A DNA stretch of 64,000 nt from NCBI RefSeq assembly GCF_900163715.1, contig NZ_FWFF01000017.1, positions 248,001 to 312,000 on the forward strand, given 5' to 3'. The number at the start of each line of letters is the position of its first letter. Within the stretch, counting starts at the first letter, position 1. This document shows positions 44,010 through 53,027 of the stretch, in pieces. A model generated the notes under the pieces. It worked only from the letters and a program-made list of their open reading frames with translations, ran no database searches and was not told where the DNA came from. Both the position numbers and the translations under genes were made by a program. Source of the DNA: Brevibacterium yomogidense. GTDB taxonomy: Bacteria > Actinomycetota > Actinomycetes > Actinomycetales > Brevibacteriaceae.

Positions 44010-44795
44010 TCACGAACCCAGCCAGCCGCCGTCCACGTTGAGGATCTGCCCCGACACGTAGGACGACGCATCCGACAGGAGGAAGGCGATTGCGCCGCCC
44101 AGCTCCTCCGGGAGGCCGAGGCGCTTCATGGGGATGCGAGCCATGATGCGATCGTGGTCCGCCTGCGAGCTCAGCAGGTCCTCCGTCAGGGCGGTCCGGT
44201 AGTAACCCGGGCCGATCGCGTTCGCTCGAATCCCGCGACCCGACCATTCACTCGACAGTGCACGTGTCATGCCCAGCAGCCCCGTCTTCGATGTCGCATA
44301 CGGGACGTTTCGTGGCAGTCCGATGCTGCTGTTGAGCGAGCCGATGAACACGTGGGACCCGGCAAGGCCGTCGTTGATCTGCCGCTTCGTGATCGCCTGG
44401 CTGAGGAAGAACGGGGCGTCCAAGTTGAGTGTCATGACCTCCCGCCAGATCTGCGGCGTCACGTCCTCCGCGTCGAGGCGGCGTTGCACGCCCGCTGCAT
44501 GGATGACCCCATAGAGGGGAGCGTGCGCGTGCGCATCCGAGGCCAGGGAGTCCAAGCCGTCGAGGTCCGCGACGTCTGCGGGCGCGATCCGGACCTCACC
44601 GGGCAGGCCGGCTGCGGCCTTGGCGGTGGTGGCCAGCTGGTCAGCGGACCGGGACACGGCGGTGACCGTCGCGCCGAAGGCGGCGGCGGTGAGGGCCATG
44701 GACTGGCCCAGCCCGCGGCCGGCACCGGTGACCAGCACATGGCGACCGGTCAGGTCGAACGACTGCGGTGATGCGTGGCCGGGGGAGGGGTTCAT
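44010..44795 (-). CDS. SDR-family oxidoreductase (gluconate 5-dehydrogenase-like)
   Basis: A 261-residue SDR. LTGRHVLVTGAGRGLGQSMALTAA, IHAAGVQ, FIGSLNSSIGLPRNVPYATSKTGLLGMTRALSSEW with the catalytic Ser-Tyr-Lys, and SGQILNVDGGWLGS at the end. Ser-Arg in SRSADQL after the second strand suggests NADP. ATG at 44795 follows GAAGGATCCCC; the long upstream extension is an artefact. It follows the HAD-type dehydrogenase by 67 bases in the operon divergent from lacI. A sugar acid or polyol substrate is likely. Confidence 0.9.
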   Translation of the reverse strand: MNPSPGHASPQSFDLTGRHVLVTGAGRGLGQSMALTAAAFGATVTAVSRSADQLATTAKAAAGLPGEVRIAPADVADLDGLDSLASDAHAHAPLYGVIHAAGVQRRLDAEDVTPQIWREVMTLNLDAPFFLSQAITKRQINDGLAGSHVFIGSLNSSIGLPRNVPYATSKTGLLGMTRALSSEWSGRGIRANAIGPGYYRTALTEDLLSSQADHDRIMARIPMKRLGLPEELGGAIAFLLSDASSYVSGQILNVDGGWLGS

Positions 44796-44862
44796 GGGGA
44801 TCCTTCGAGTCGGAGGGTCAGGGTCGACGGTGGAGGTCGGAGAGGAGCGGGCGCGTACTGGC

Positions 44863-45876
44863 TCAGGCGCTGGTGTCGTCCTTGGCCGTAGTCGGCACGG
44901 AGTCCGCTGGTGTGCTGCGGAGGTCCTCGAGTCCCTCGATCGAGTCGAGCAGTGCGGTGAGACCGCGGAAGTACTGGTTGCGGATCGCGCTGACCCGCTG
45001 CGGGTCGTGGGAGGCCAGCGGGGTGATACCGTTGCCACTTTTCAGTCCCAGGTCGCCCGCGTCGACCCGTTCCTCCAGCAGTGGGGTGGAGGCGAAGCGG
45101 TCGCCGTAAGCGCCGGACTCCGTCTGCAGGCACGCCTGGTAGACGTCCAGTCCTGCCATGTCCGCGACCTCGAACGGGCCGAACGCGGCCAGGCGGTAGC
45201 CGAAGGAGTTGCGGGAGACCTCGTCGACGACCTCGGGGGTGGCGACGCCCTCGTCGACCAGCTTGAGCGCCTCCGCGAACAGGGCGTGCTGCAGGCGGTT
45301 CGCGATGAAGGCGGGGACATCGCTGATCGTGGTGGGCCGCTTGCCCACCTGGCGGTGGAAGTCGGTGGCCGTGGCCGTTGCGGACTCCACGGTGCGGTCG
45401 CTGGGGATGATCTCCACGCCCGGGATCAGCCGGGACGGGTTCATCCAGTGGCAGCCCAGGAAGCGCTCCGGCCCGGTGACGGACTCCGCGAGCGTGCCGA
45501 TGGGCAGGGTGGACGTGTTCGAGGCGATGATCGCCTGCGGGTGCGCGGCGGCGGAGACGCGGGCCAGCGTCGAGTGCTTGAGCTCCAGCACCTCCGGCAC
45601 TGCCTCGATGATGAAGCCCACTCCGGCCAGCGACTCGTCGATGCTGACGCCCGCGATCAGGTTCTCGGCGACGACCTCCGCCTCCGCCGCGTCGAGGAGG
45701 CCCTTGTCCACCCAGTCGCGGGACTCTGCGAGGAGCTCGCCCACACGGCGCTGGCTGGTCGCCGCATCGATGTCGATGAGCACGCAGGGCACGCCGGCCC
45801 CGGCGATCGTCGCGGCGATCCCGCCGCCCATGTATCCCCCGCCCACGACGGCGGCGCGTGTGATCGATCCAGTCAT
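44863..45876 (-). CDS. 3-hydroxyacyl-CoA dehydrogenase-family NAD enzyme
   Basis: A 337-residue two-domain dehydrogenase: N-terminal AAVVGGGYMGGGIAATIAGAGVPCVLIDID binds NAD, IIEAVPEVLELKHSTLARV and IIASNTSTLPIG carry the active-site region, LGCHWMNPSRLIPGVEII holds the catalytic His, and the C-terminal helical domain starts at DVPAFIANRLQHALFAEALKLVDEGVATPEVVD. Free 3-hydroxy acids rather than CoA esters are used by relatives such as L-carnitine dehydrogenase. Placed beside a BKACE gene, it probably makes the beta-keto acid that BKACE cleaves. ATG at 45876 follows AAGGAG. Confidence 0.88.
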   Translation of the reverse strand: MTGSITRAAVVGGGYMGGGIAATIAGAGVPCVLIDIDAATSQRRVGELLAESRDWVDKGLLDAAEAEVVAENLIAGVSIDESLAGVGFIIEAVPEVLELKHSTLARVSAAAHPQAIIASNTSTLPIGTLAESVTGPERFLGCHWMNPSRLIPGVEIIPSDRTVESATATATDFHRQVGKRPTTISDVPAFIANRLQHALFAEALKLVDEGVATPEVVDEVSRNSFGYRLAAFGPFEVADMAGLDVYQACLQTESGAYGDRFASTPLLEERVDAGDLGLKSGNGITPLASHDPQRVSAIRNQYFRGLTALLDSIEGLEDLRSTPADSVPTTAKDDTSA

Positions 45877-45965
45877 CCTCGACTCCTTCGGGTGTCGCAA
45901 CATCGGCGGTCTGCGCTTCGAATGATCGCCGGTGGTCAACATCTGTGCCGCTTCACGGCGGCCGT

Positions 45966-46004
45966 GTTAAGTAACAGTAGCCATTGGACTTAACATCACT
46001 TAAC
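45966..46004. promoter_or_regulatory. Three GTTAAGT/ACTTAAC half-sites, candidate LacI operator
   Basis: GTTAAGT at 45966-45972 faces ACTTAAC at 45988-45994, and a third copy ACTTAAC lies at 45998-46004. They sit in the 191-base divergent promoter between the dehydrogenase operon and lacI, about 64 bases before the lacI start, and so could control both operons. Confidence 0.6.
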
Positions 46005-46067
46005 GCGAGACTCGGGGTCTAGATTTATCAGCATTCACGAGTTTCGGGAGCACGAGGAGGTGGCCCA

Positions 46068-47147
46068 GTGGTGCAACAGCGCCTGGATGACGCTGATCCT
46101 TCAGATCCGACGGAGGTTTCGGCAGCGAGCATCGCGCGCGAGCTGGGTGTGTCCGCCGCCACTGTCTCGTACGCGCTCAACGGGAAGTCCGGGGTTTCCG
46201 ACCAGATGCGGCGGCGGATCCTTAAGCTCGCCAATGCTCGGGGGCTGCGCCCCAGCGCGACCGGGTCCGCAGCCTCCGCGTTGACGCGAGTGATCGCGCT
46301 GATCGTCCCGAATCTCACCAACCCCATGTTTCCGTACTGGTCGCACGAGATCCTCGAGGTCGCGGCGGCAGAAGGGTTCGAAGTCCTCGTCGTCGCGACG
46401 GACGACGACCCTGCGCGTCTGGAAGCTGCGGCACGGACCCTGGTGAATCGGAACATCGATGGGGCGATCGTCCTTGCGTCCCATCGCGAGGACGCGACGG
46501 CGCTCCTGACGCTGCGAGAGGAGCGGATCCCCTTCACGTTCCTGTCGCGGCGTTCCGAGTACGTGTCCGCCGACTTCGTGGGGATCGACGACTACACGGC
46601 GTCGCGACAACTGGCGCAGCACGTCGTGAGTCATCAGCCGCAGCGCCCCGCAACGGTCGTCGGCCCGCGATTCAGCACTGCGTCCGCTCAACGGGAGAAG
46701 GGCATGAACGACGCACTGTCGAATGCGCGTCTGCACGTCCCGACCGAGAGGAGGATCGCCACTGACCTCTCGCGGGCCGGCGGTCACCGCGCCGCAAGGC
46801 ACCTCATGGAACTTCCAGAGCGTCCGGACGCGATCTTGTGCGGGAGTGACGAGATCAGTCTGGGCGTCATGGAAGCGCTCGCCGAGGACGGGATCGAAGC
46901 AGGCCGCGACATGATCGTCACCGGGTTCGACGGGCTCCGGCACACAACGTCACCCCTCATCGGACTGACGACCGTCATCCAGCCGCTCAAGGAGATGGGC
47001 AGCGCCGCTGCCCACCAGCTCCTCCACCGTCTCCGTTCCGGCACGTACGACGAGCACCGCACGGTGATCTTTCCGCACACGCTGCACATCGGCCGCACCT
47101 GCGGCTGCCCCCGCACCACCACGCATTTCACTCGAAAGGACACCTGA
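46068..47147 (+). CDS. LacI-family regulator of the BKACE/TRAP locus
   Basis: A 359-residue LacI-type regulator. DNA-binding domain: AASIARELGVSAATVSYALNGKSGVSDQMRRRILKLAN (residues 18-55), then the periplasmic-binding-protein-like core: IALIVPNLTNPMFPYWSHEILEVAAAEGFEVLVVATDDD. The C-terminal SRRSEYVSADFVGIDDY and GFDGLRHTTSPLIGLTTV fit. GTG at 46068 follows GAGGAGG. It is the first gene of an operon with the SDR (2-base gap), BKACE and dctPQM. It most likely releases its operators when the transported compound or a metabolite binds. Confidence 0.9.
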   Translation: MVQQRLDDADPSDPTEVSAASIARELGVSAATVSYALNGKSGVSDQMRRRILKLANARGLRPSATGSAASALTRVIALIVPNLTNPMFPYWSHEILEVAAAEGFEVLVVATDDDPARLEAAARTLVNRNIDGAIVLASHREDATALLTLREERIPFTFLSRRSEYVSADFVGIDDYTASRQLAQHVVSHQPQRPATVVGPRFSTASAQREKGMNDALSNARLHVPTERRIATDLSRAGGHRAARHLMELPERPDAILCGSDEISLGVMEALAEDGIEAGRDMIVTGFDGLRHTTSPLIGLTTVIQPLKEMGSAAAHQLLHRLRSGTYDEHRTVIFPHTLHIGRTCGCPRTTTHFTRKDT

Positions 47148-47148
47148 C

Positions 47149-47907
47149 ATGGGTCAGCGCATCGCAGTCGTCACCGCCGGAGCCGCAGGGATCGGCCGCG
47201 CCATCGCGGACCGGCTGGTCGCAGACGGCTTCACCGTTCTGGTGACGGACGTGTCCGCCGAGGCTGTCGACGACGCCCAGCGCGCCGGACTGCACGCTGT
47301 GGTCGCCGATGCTTCCAAGCCCGAGGACGCGGCCGCCCTGGCAGATCTGGTGCGGGAGACGTTCGGCTGGCTCGATGTGCTGGTGAACAACGCGGGCGTC
47401 GCCGGCCCCACCGCCCGTGTCGAGGACATCGAGCTGACGGACTGGGAGCGGACCGTGTCCATCAACCTCACCGCCCAGTTCCTCCACGTCAAGGCGCTGC
47501 TGCCGCTGCTGCGGGAATCCGAGGCGGGTCGCATCCTCAACATGTCGTCCGCCGCTGGTGTGCTGGGTATGTTCGGCCGGTCCGTGTACTCCGCCTCGAA
47601 GTCCGCCGTCTTCGGGTTCACGAAGTCCCTGGCGATCGAACTGGGGCCGGAGGGCATCACGACGAACGCGATCTGCCCCGGCGCGGTGGGCGGCCCCCGG
47701 ATCGAGGGCGTCATCGAGGCGAAGGCCGCAGTCCTGGGCTCTTCGGTGGAGGAGGTCGCCGCCGACTACCGCAACCAGAGCGCGCTCGGCGAGTTCATCG
47801 ATCCCGCATCCGTCGCGGGGATGGTCAGCTTCCTGGTGGGCCCCGACGCTCGCCAGATCAACGGCCAGATGCTCTCCGTCGACGGCTTCACCCAGAAGCT
47901 CTACTGA
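47149..47907 (+). CDS. SDR-family dehydrogenase
   Basis: A 252-residue SDR immediately after lacI (one untranslated base). AVVTAGAAGIGRAIADRLVADGF (cofactor), VTDVSAEAVDD (Asp for NAD), NNAGVAGPTARV, NMSSAAGVLGMFGRSVYSASKSAVFG (Ser-Tyr-Lys), and ICPGAVGGPRIEGVI. Note A-G-A-A-G where most SDRs have G-G-A-x-G. It is likely to oxidise a hydroxyl of the imported substrate or interconvert its stereoisomers with the SDR at 44010. Confidence 0.9.
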   Translation: MGQRIAVVTAGAAGIGRAIADRLVADGFTVLVTDVSAEAVDDAQRAGLHAVVADASKPEDAAALADLVRETFGWLDVLVNNAGVAGPTARVEDIELTDWERTVSINLTAQFLHVKALLPLLRESEAGRILNMSSAAGVLGMFGRSVYSASKSAVFGFTKSLAIELGPEGITTNAICPGAVGGPRIEGVIEAKAAVLGSSVEEVAADYRNQSALGEFIDPASVAGMVSFLVGPDARQINGQMLSVDGFTQKLY

Positions 47908-47974
47908 ACGGAACCCGCGGACTCCGGCTCCGAACTCCCTTCTGACCCACACCGCTCTTCGAAAGGAACCCACC

Positions 47975-48907
47975 ATGGCGCCCAAGCGCAAGATCATCAT
48001 CACCTGTGCTGTCACCGGATCGATACACACCCCCAGCATGTCCCCGCACCTGCCGGCGACCTCGGATGAGATCTCAGACGCGTCGATCCAGGCGGCGCAG
48101 GCTGGCGCATCGATCGTCCACCTGCATGCGCGCAAGCCGGAGGACGGTCGTCCCTCGCAGGATCCCGAGGACTTCGCGCCCATGATCGAGAAGATCAACG
48201 CGTCGACCGATGCAGTCATCAACCTCACTAGCGGCGGATCGCCGCACATGAGCGTCGAGGAGCGCATGCAGCCGGCGATGACGTTCGAGCCGGAACTCGC
48301 GTCCCTCAACATGGGGTCGATGAACTTCGGCCTGTTCCCCATGCTCAAGCGCTTCACGGAGTTCGAGCACCAGTGGGAGCGCGACCACTTGGAGAACAGC
48401 CGCGACCTGATCTTCAAGAACACGTACTCGGACATCGAGACGATCCTGACGCGCGGCACTGCGAACGGCACGAAGTTCGAGTTCGAGTGCTACGACACCT
48501 CGCACCTCTACAACCTCAAGCACTTCGTCGATGAGGGTCTGGCGCCGGATCGTCCGTTCGTCCAGACGGTGCTGGGGCTGCTGGGCGGAACCGGCGCATC
48601 GACGGAGAACCTCATGCACATGCGCCGCATCGCGAATGAGCTGCTGGGCTCGGATTACGAGTGGTCGGTGCTGGGGGCGGGCCGCCACCAGATGCCGCTG
48701 GGCGCGGTCGCCCTCGCATCCGGCGGCCACATCCGTGTGGGTCTCGAGGACTCGCTGTGGATCGGTCGCGGCGAGCTCGCGCAGTCGAACGCGCAGCAGG
48801 TGGAGCGCGCCGTCCAGCTCGTGGAAGCGCTGGGCATGGAGGTCGCGACGCCGGATGAGGCGCGGGAGATCCTGGGCCTCAAGGGCAAGGAGAACATCTC
48901 GATCTGA
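47975..48907 (+). CDS. Beta-keto acid cleavage enzyme (BKACE, DUF849)
   Basis: A 310-residue zinc-dependent BKACE-family enzyme. ITCAVTGSIHTPSMSPHLPATSDEI at the N-terminus, the zinc-ligand motif SIVHLHARKPEDGRPS, INLTSGGSPHMS, LNMGSMNFG and the C-terminal SVLGAGRHQMPLGAVALASGGHIRVGLED, which carries the third ligand Glu. The family condenses a beta-keto acid with acetyl-CoA to give acetoacetate and a new acyl-CoA. The known substrates (dehydrocarnitine, 3-keto-5-aminohexanoate, others) vary with active-site residues I cannot resolve here. ATG at 47975 follows GAAAGGAACCC. It is between the SDR and the TRAP genes of the operon. Confidence 0.93.
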   Translation: MAPKRKIIITCAVTGSIHTPSMSPHLPATSDEISDASIQAAQAGASIVHLHARKPEDGRPSQDPEDFAPMIEKINASTDAVINLTSGGSPHMSVEERMQPAMTFEPELASLNMGSMNFGLFPMLKRFTEFEHQWERDHLENSRDLIFKNTYSDIETILTRGTANGTKFEFECYDTSHLYNLKHFVDEGLAPDRPFVQTVLGLLGGTGASTENLMHMRRIANELLGSDYEWSVLGAGRHQMPLGAVALASGGHIRVGLEDSLWIGRGELAQSNAQQVERAVQLVEALGMEVATPDEAREILGLKGKENISI

Positions 48908-48964
48908 GATTCCTCGCCACGAGGGCGTGGCGACGGACTACCGATTCAGAAAGGAGGGGCCGCA

Positions 48965-49999
48965 ATGCGGGGATGGAAGAAGCTGAGAGTCATCGCGATG
49001 GCTGCGGCGGCGAGTCTGCTGCTGTCATCGTGCGGTGCGATCGTCAGCAAGGATGACGACTACGAGGGCACCATCAACTTCAGCCTGGCGCTGGGCCCGG
49101 ATTCCCACCACCACGAAGGTGGGAAGGCGTTCGCGGAGAAGCTCTCGGAGCTCACGGCCGGCCGCATCGGAGTGAAGTTCTACTACAACAACGCGCTGGG
49201 CGGTGAGCGCGAGGTCGTCGAGGGCATGTCGATCAACTCCATCCAGATGGGCATGGCGTCGACCGGCCCTATGGGCGGTTTCGTCCGCTCGTTCATGCTC
49301 TTCGACATGCCGTACCTCTTCGAGGATCTGGATCACGTCTACGGCGTGCTCGATGGAGAGATCGGCCAGGAGCTCGCGGACGAGTTCCTGGACACGACGA
49401 ATGTCCGCATCCTGTCGTGGACGGAGAACGGCTTCCGGTACGAGACGAACTCGAAGCAGCCGGTCGAGACTCCGGAGGATCTGCAGGGCATCAAGCACCG
49501 GACGCAGGAGAGCACCGCGCAGATTCAGACATGGTCTGCGCTGGGTACCGACGCGATCCCCATGGCGTGGCCGGAGGTGTACACGGCCCTGCAGCAGGGA
49601 GTCATCGACAGCCAGGAGAATCCCATCGCGACGATCGCGGACGTGCGCTTCTTCGAAGTGCAGGACTACATCGCGATGACGCAGCACGTGTACTCGCCCG
49701 CTCCGATGATGATCTCCGAGAAGTACTTCCAGTCGTTCTCCGAGGCTGACCAGCAGGCCATCCTCGAGGCCGGTGAGTATGCGACCGATATCCAGCGAGA
49801 GGCCAGTGCCATTCAGGAGGACGAGGCTCTTCAGCTCATGCTCGACGAGGGTATGGAGAAGACGGAGATCGACCGCGATGCGTTCGTGGACGCGACCCGA
49901 CCTGTTCTGGAGGCCTGGCAGGACGAGATCCCTCGCGATCTCATCGGTCGGGTCTTGGAGGAAGCCCCCAGCGCTCGTTCCGAGGAGGCTGACGAATGA
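48965..49999 (+). CDS. dctP: TRAP transporter substrate-binding lipoprotein DctP
   Basis: A 344-residue receptor with lipobox LLSSC (Cys23). Mature features: TINFSLALGPDSHHHEGGKAFAEKLSELTAGRIGVKFYYNNALGGEREVVEGM, then SWTENGFRYETNSKQPVETPEDLQGIKHRTQES with the ligand-binding Arg, and EVYTALQQGVIDSQENP. This is the complete TRAP arrangement: binding protein, small DctQ and large DctM follow without gaps (ATGA overlaps). The presence of Arg in the KHRTQE segment indicates a carboxylate or sulfonate ligand. It imports using the sodium gradient. Confidence 0.93.
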   Translation: MRGWKKLRVIAMAAAASLLLSSCGAIVSKDDDYEGTINFSLALGPDSHHHEGGKAFAEKLSELTAGRIGVKFYYNNALGGEREVVEGMSINSIQMGMASTGPMGGFVRSFMLFDMPYLFEDLDHVYGVLDGEIGQELADEFLDTTNVRILSWTENGFRYETNSKQPVETPEDLQGIKHRTQESTAQIQTWSALGTDAIPMAWPEVYTALQQGVIDSQENPIATIADVRFFEVQDYIAMTQHVYSPAPMMISEKYFQSFSEADQQAILEAGEYATDIQREASAIQEDEALQLMLDEGMEKTEIDRDAFVDATRPVLEAWQDEIPRDLIGRVLEEAPSARSEEADE

Positions 50000-50616
50000 C
50001 CGCGTTCATGGAGCAGTACAGGCGAGTGGTGGACGGACTGAATCTCGCCGTCCGCTGGATTCTCGCGGCACTCATGCTCGTCATGACGGTGTTGATCGGG
50101 TGGCAGGTCATCGCCCGCTTCATCGTGGGGGAGTCCCTCACCTTCTCCGAGGAGGTGTCGCGCTTCGTCATGGTGTGGCTGGTGCTTCTGGGTGCTGCGT
50201 ATGCGGCGAAGAACGGCCGTCTCATGAAGGTCGACATCGTGGAGCACATGCTGAGTGGTAAGGCGAAGTCCACCGTCATCATGGTCGCCGGTGTGCTGTC
50301 GATCGTGTTCTACCTGGTTCTCGTCGTGTTCGGGTTCTTCATCGTCAGCGCGGTTTCGTACCAGATGACACCGGCGACCGAGGTGAGCATGAGCATCCCG
50401 ATGGCGGCCCTGCCGGTGGGTGGACTCCTCCTCATCATCAACACGATCCACCAGATGTTCGGTGTGGCGCTGGGTGTTGAAGAGGAATCAGAGGTCGAGG
50501 AGCTCGTGGCCGAGACGGAGGCAGAAGCAGAGATCGATGCGACACGACTGAGCGACGCCGATGACGCGGATGCGACCGATTCGAACGGTTCGCAGAAGGG
50601 CGGTGATCGCTCATGA
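49996..50616 (+). CDS. dctQ: TRAP transporter small permease DctQ
   Basis: A 206-residue protein with four membrane helices. RWILAALMLVMTVLIGWQVIARFIVGESLTFSEEVSRFVMVWLVLLGAAYAAKNGRLMKVDIVEHML is the DctQ signature (E-E at the helix 2 start, G..H/N region). The C-terminal 50 residues are an acidic Glu/Ala/Asp tail (EEESEVEELVAETEAEAEI), longer than usual. It overlaps dctP by ATGA and dctM by ATGA. Confidence 0.92.
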   Translation: MTAFMEQYRRVVDGLNLAVRWILAALMLVMTVLIGWQVIARFIVGESLTFSEEVSRFVMVWLVLLGAAYAAKNGRLMKVDIVEHMLSGKAKSTVIMVAGVLSIVFYLVLVVFGFFIVSAVSYQMTPATEVSMSIPMAALPVGGLLLIINTIHQMFGVALGVEEESEVEELVAETEAEAEIDATRLSDADDADATDSNGSQKGGDRS

Positions 50617-51887
50617 TGATCCTCATCATCTGTGCTGTCGTCCTGCTGTTCGTCGGTGCGCCGATCGCTGTCGCGATCGCAGGTTCGACGACGGTGGCCA
50701 TCGGCACGTCGGGCATCTTCGGGCTGGAAGTCGTTCCCCAGCAGATGTTCATCGCGCTCAACTCGTTCCCCCTCATGGCGATCCCGTTCTTCATCCTTGC
50801 GGGCCATCTCATGCAGGTGGGCGGGATCTCCGAGCGCCTCATCGACTTCGGCAGTGCGCTCATCGGTCACCTGACCGGTGGTCTCGCCATGGCGGCGGTT
50901 CTCACGTCGATGTTCTTCGCCGCGATCTCCGGATCCGGTGCGGCGACGGTGGCGGCGATCGGATCGATCCTCATCCCAGCCATGCTGGCGCACGGCTATG
51001 GGCGAGGCTTCACCGCTGCGAACCAGGCGGTCTCCGGTGCCCTGGGTGTCATCATTCCGCCCAGCATCCCGCTCATCCTCTTCGCCGTCGCGGCTAATGA
51101 GTCCGCCGGTGACATGTTCCTCGCCGGCATTCTGCCGGGCATCATCGTGACGATGTCGCTGCTGCTCATGGCGTATTTCTACTCGCGCAAGCGCGGATAC
51201 AAGGGAGTGCAGAAAGCGACGGGCAAGGAGCTGCTGATCGCGTTCCGGCGGTCGATCCTGGCACTGCTCATGCCCGTGATCGTCTTGGGCGGAATCTACG
51301 GCGGCATCTTCACGCCCACGGAGGCCGCGGTCGTCGCGGTGTTGTATGCGCTGATCGTCGGATTCGTCTACAAGCGGTTCACCCTGAAGAAGCTGGCGGA
51401 TGCCTTTGCGGACTCGTCCGTCACGTCCGCGATCGTCATGATCGTCATCGCGGCGGCGGGTCTGTTCGCCTTCTACATCAATGTGCTGGGTTTCCCAGAC
51501 CAGATCCTCGCCTTCATGGAGTCGATCAACCTGGGTGTCGTCGGCTTCCTCATCCTGGCCAATCTGCTGCTGCTGATCGCCGGTATGTTCATCGAGGCGG
51601 CCGCCGCGATCCTCATCTTCGTCCCGATCCTGCTGCCCATGGCAGTGGGGCTGGGCATCGATCCGGTCCACTTCGGCATGATCATGGTCGTGAACCTGTC
51701 CGTGGGGCTGGTGACGCCTCCGGTGGGCCTCAACCTGTTCGTGGCTTCGGACCTGGCGAAGATGTCGCTCTCGGCGCTGTCGAAGGCCGTCATCCCGTTC
51801 ATCCTGGTGCTGCTCATCAGCATCGCGATCGTGTCCGGTGTCCCGCAGCTGTCGCTGTGGCTGCCGAACCTGATCTCCGGAGGCTGA
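50613..51887 (+). CDS. dctM: TRAP transporter large permease DctM
   Basis: A 424-residue, 12-helix transport subunit. Typical DctM features: VPQQMFIALNSFPLMAIPFFILAGHLMQVGGISERLIDF, ISGSGAATVAAIGSILIPAM, GVIIPPSIPLILFAVAANESAGDMFLAGILPG, GIYGGIFTPTEAAVVAVLYAL and VGLVTPPVGLNLFVASDL. Two sodium-site regions (SGSGAA and TPPVG) are intact. With dctP and dctQ it forms a full secondary importer. Confidence 0.93.
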   Translation: MMILIICAVVLLFVGAPIAVAIAGSTTVAIGTSGIFGLEVVPQQMFIALNSFPLMAIPFFILAGHLMQVGGISERLIDFGSALIGHLTGGLAMAAVLTSMFFAAISGSGAATVAAIGSILIPAMLAHGYGRGFTAANQAVSGALGVIIPPSIPLILFAVAANESAGDMFLAGILPGIIVTMSLLLMAYFYSRKRGYKGVQKATGKELLIAFRRSILALLMPVIVLGGIYGGIFTPTEAAVVAVLYALIVGFVYKRFTLKKLADAFADSSVTSAIVMIVIAAAGLFAFYINVLGFPDQILAFMESINLGVVGFLILANLLLLIAGMFIEAAAAILIFVPILLPMAVGLGIDPVHFGMIMVVNLSVGLVTPPVGLNLFVASDLAKMSLSALSKAVIPFILVLLISIAIVSGVPQLSLWLPNLISGG

Positions 51888-51891
51888 GCAA

Positions 51892-51972
51892 GTGCCCGTG
51901 CTGTCCCGTGGGTGGGACTGCACGGGCACACCGCCACCGAGGCGCCGCTGCCATGGACTGGCAGCGGCGCCT
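51892..51972. terminator. Two consecutive perfect hairpins ending the TRAP operon
   Basis: GTGCCCGTGC/GCACGGGCAC (51892-51929) and AGGCGCCGCTGCCA/TGGCAGCGGCGCCT (51940-51972, 14-bp stem) sit between the dctM stop and the convergent lacI stop at 51990. They probably terminate both. Confidence 0.75.
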
Positions 51973-51989
51973 TCCGCGTGCGGCCGGGT

Positions 51990-52991
51990 TCAGGAACCCT
52001 GGGCGGGGACGCCAGCAGTGCTGGTGCGGACGACGAGCTGTGCCGGGAACGTGCGGTGCTCGCAGTCGGAGCCGCCTTCAGTGATGCGCCGCAGCAGCAT
52101 GTCCGCGCCGGCGCGCGCCATGTCACGGCTGTGCTGGCTCACGGTGGTGAGCCCGATGACCGGCCAGCCGGCCATCGCGACATCGTCGAAGCCCACGACC
52201 CAGGTGTCGTCGGGGACGCGGACGCCGTCGACGGCCAGAGCGTTGAGTGCGCCGAACGCCATGAGGTCGTTCGCGCAGAACACGGAGCGCGGCACGCCGT
52301 GGTCGGCGATGTGCGCGCGGACCGCTTGCTGGGCGGTCTCTGCTCTGTAGTCCCCGTCGACGATGGCCGGGGGCGGGGCTCCCGCTTCGGAGAGGCCCGC
52401 GAGGAACCCCTCCGCCCGGTCCTGGGCGGTGCTGGTCCCCGGACGCCCCGCGACGAAGAGCGCGGGCCCGGGCCGGTGCGCGGCAAGGTAGTGGGCGACC
52501 AGGCGGCCGCCGGCGCGGTTCTCACTGGTGACGGAGTCGAAGCCGGTGCCAGAGGGGCGGCGGTTGAGCATGACCACGGGGCGGCCGGAGGCCAGCGCTG
52601 CCTGCATGGCGGGGGAGTCGTCCTGCCAGGCGGCGATGACGACTCCGTCCACCGTCCGATCGCGCAGGGCGTGGATCGCCGCGTCCTCGTGATGGGAGGG
52701 GTCCCAGACCAGGACGCGCTGCCCGGCATCCGCGAAGACCTGCGCCAGAGACTCGAGGACCTCGACGAAGAACGGGTTGCTCAACTGGTCGATGATGATG
52801 CCGATCGTGCCCGTGCGACGGGTCTTCATCGAGGCCGCGGCCGCGTTCGGGTGGTAGTCCAGCGCGGCGATCGCGTCCTGGACCCGGGCGACGGTGGCGG
52901 CGGAGACGCGGGGCGAGCCGTTGAGGACGCGGGATACCGTCGCTTGGGACACCCCGGCGTGCTGGGCGACGTCTCTGCTCGTGACCATCAC
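51990..52991 (-). CDS. LacI-family regulator of the HisD-like gene
   Basis: A 333-residue LacI-type regulator: VTSRDVAQHAGVSQATVSRVLNGSPRVSAATVARVQDAIAALDYHPNAAAASMKTRRTGTIGIIIDQLSNPFFVEVLESLAQVF, with GVVIAAWQDDSP, NRRPSGTGFDSVTSENRAGGRL and VVGFDDVAMAGWPVIGLTTVSQ. Start ATG at 52991, or at 52988 for MVTSRD. It is divergent from the HisD-like gene, and the perfect 20-bp palindrome between them is its likely operator. It is a different subgroup from the LacI protein at 46068, so the locus has two separate regulators. Confidence 0.92.
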   Translation of the reverse strand: MMVTSRDVAQHAGVSQATVSRVLNGSPRVSAATVARVQDAIAALDYHPNAAAASMKTRRTGTIGIIIDQLSNPFFVEVLESLAQVFADAGQRVLVWDPSHHEDAAIHALRDRTVDGVVIAAWQDDSPAMQAALASGRPVVMLNRRPSGTGFDSVTSENRAGGRLVAHYLAAHRPGPALFVAGRPGTSTAQDRAEGFLAGLSEAGAPPPAIVDGDYRAETAQQAVRAHIADHGVPRSVFCANDLMAFGALNALAVDGVRVPDDTWVVGFDDVAMAGWPVIGLTTVSQHSRDMARAGADMLLRRITEGGSDCEHRTFPAQLVVRTSTAGVPAQGS

Positions 52992-53027
52992 ATCATCCTG
53001 TCACCTCTGCGCGGCCGTTGCGGACAC

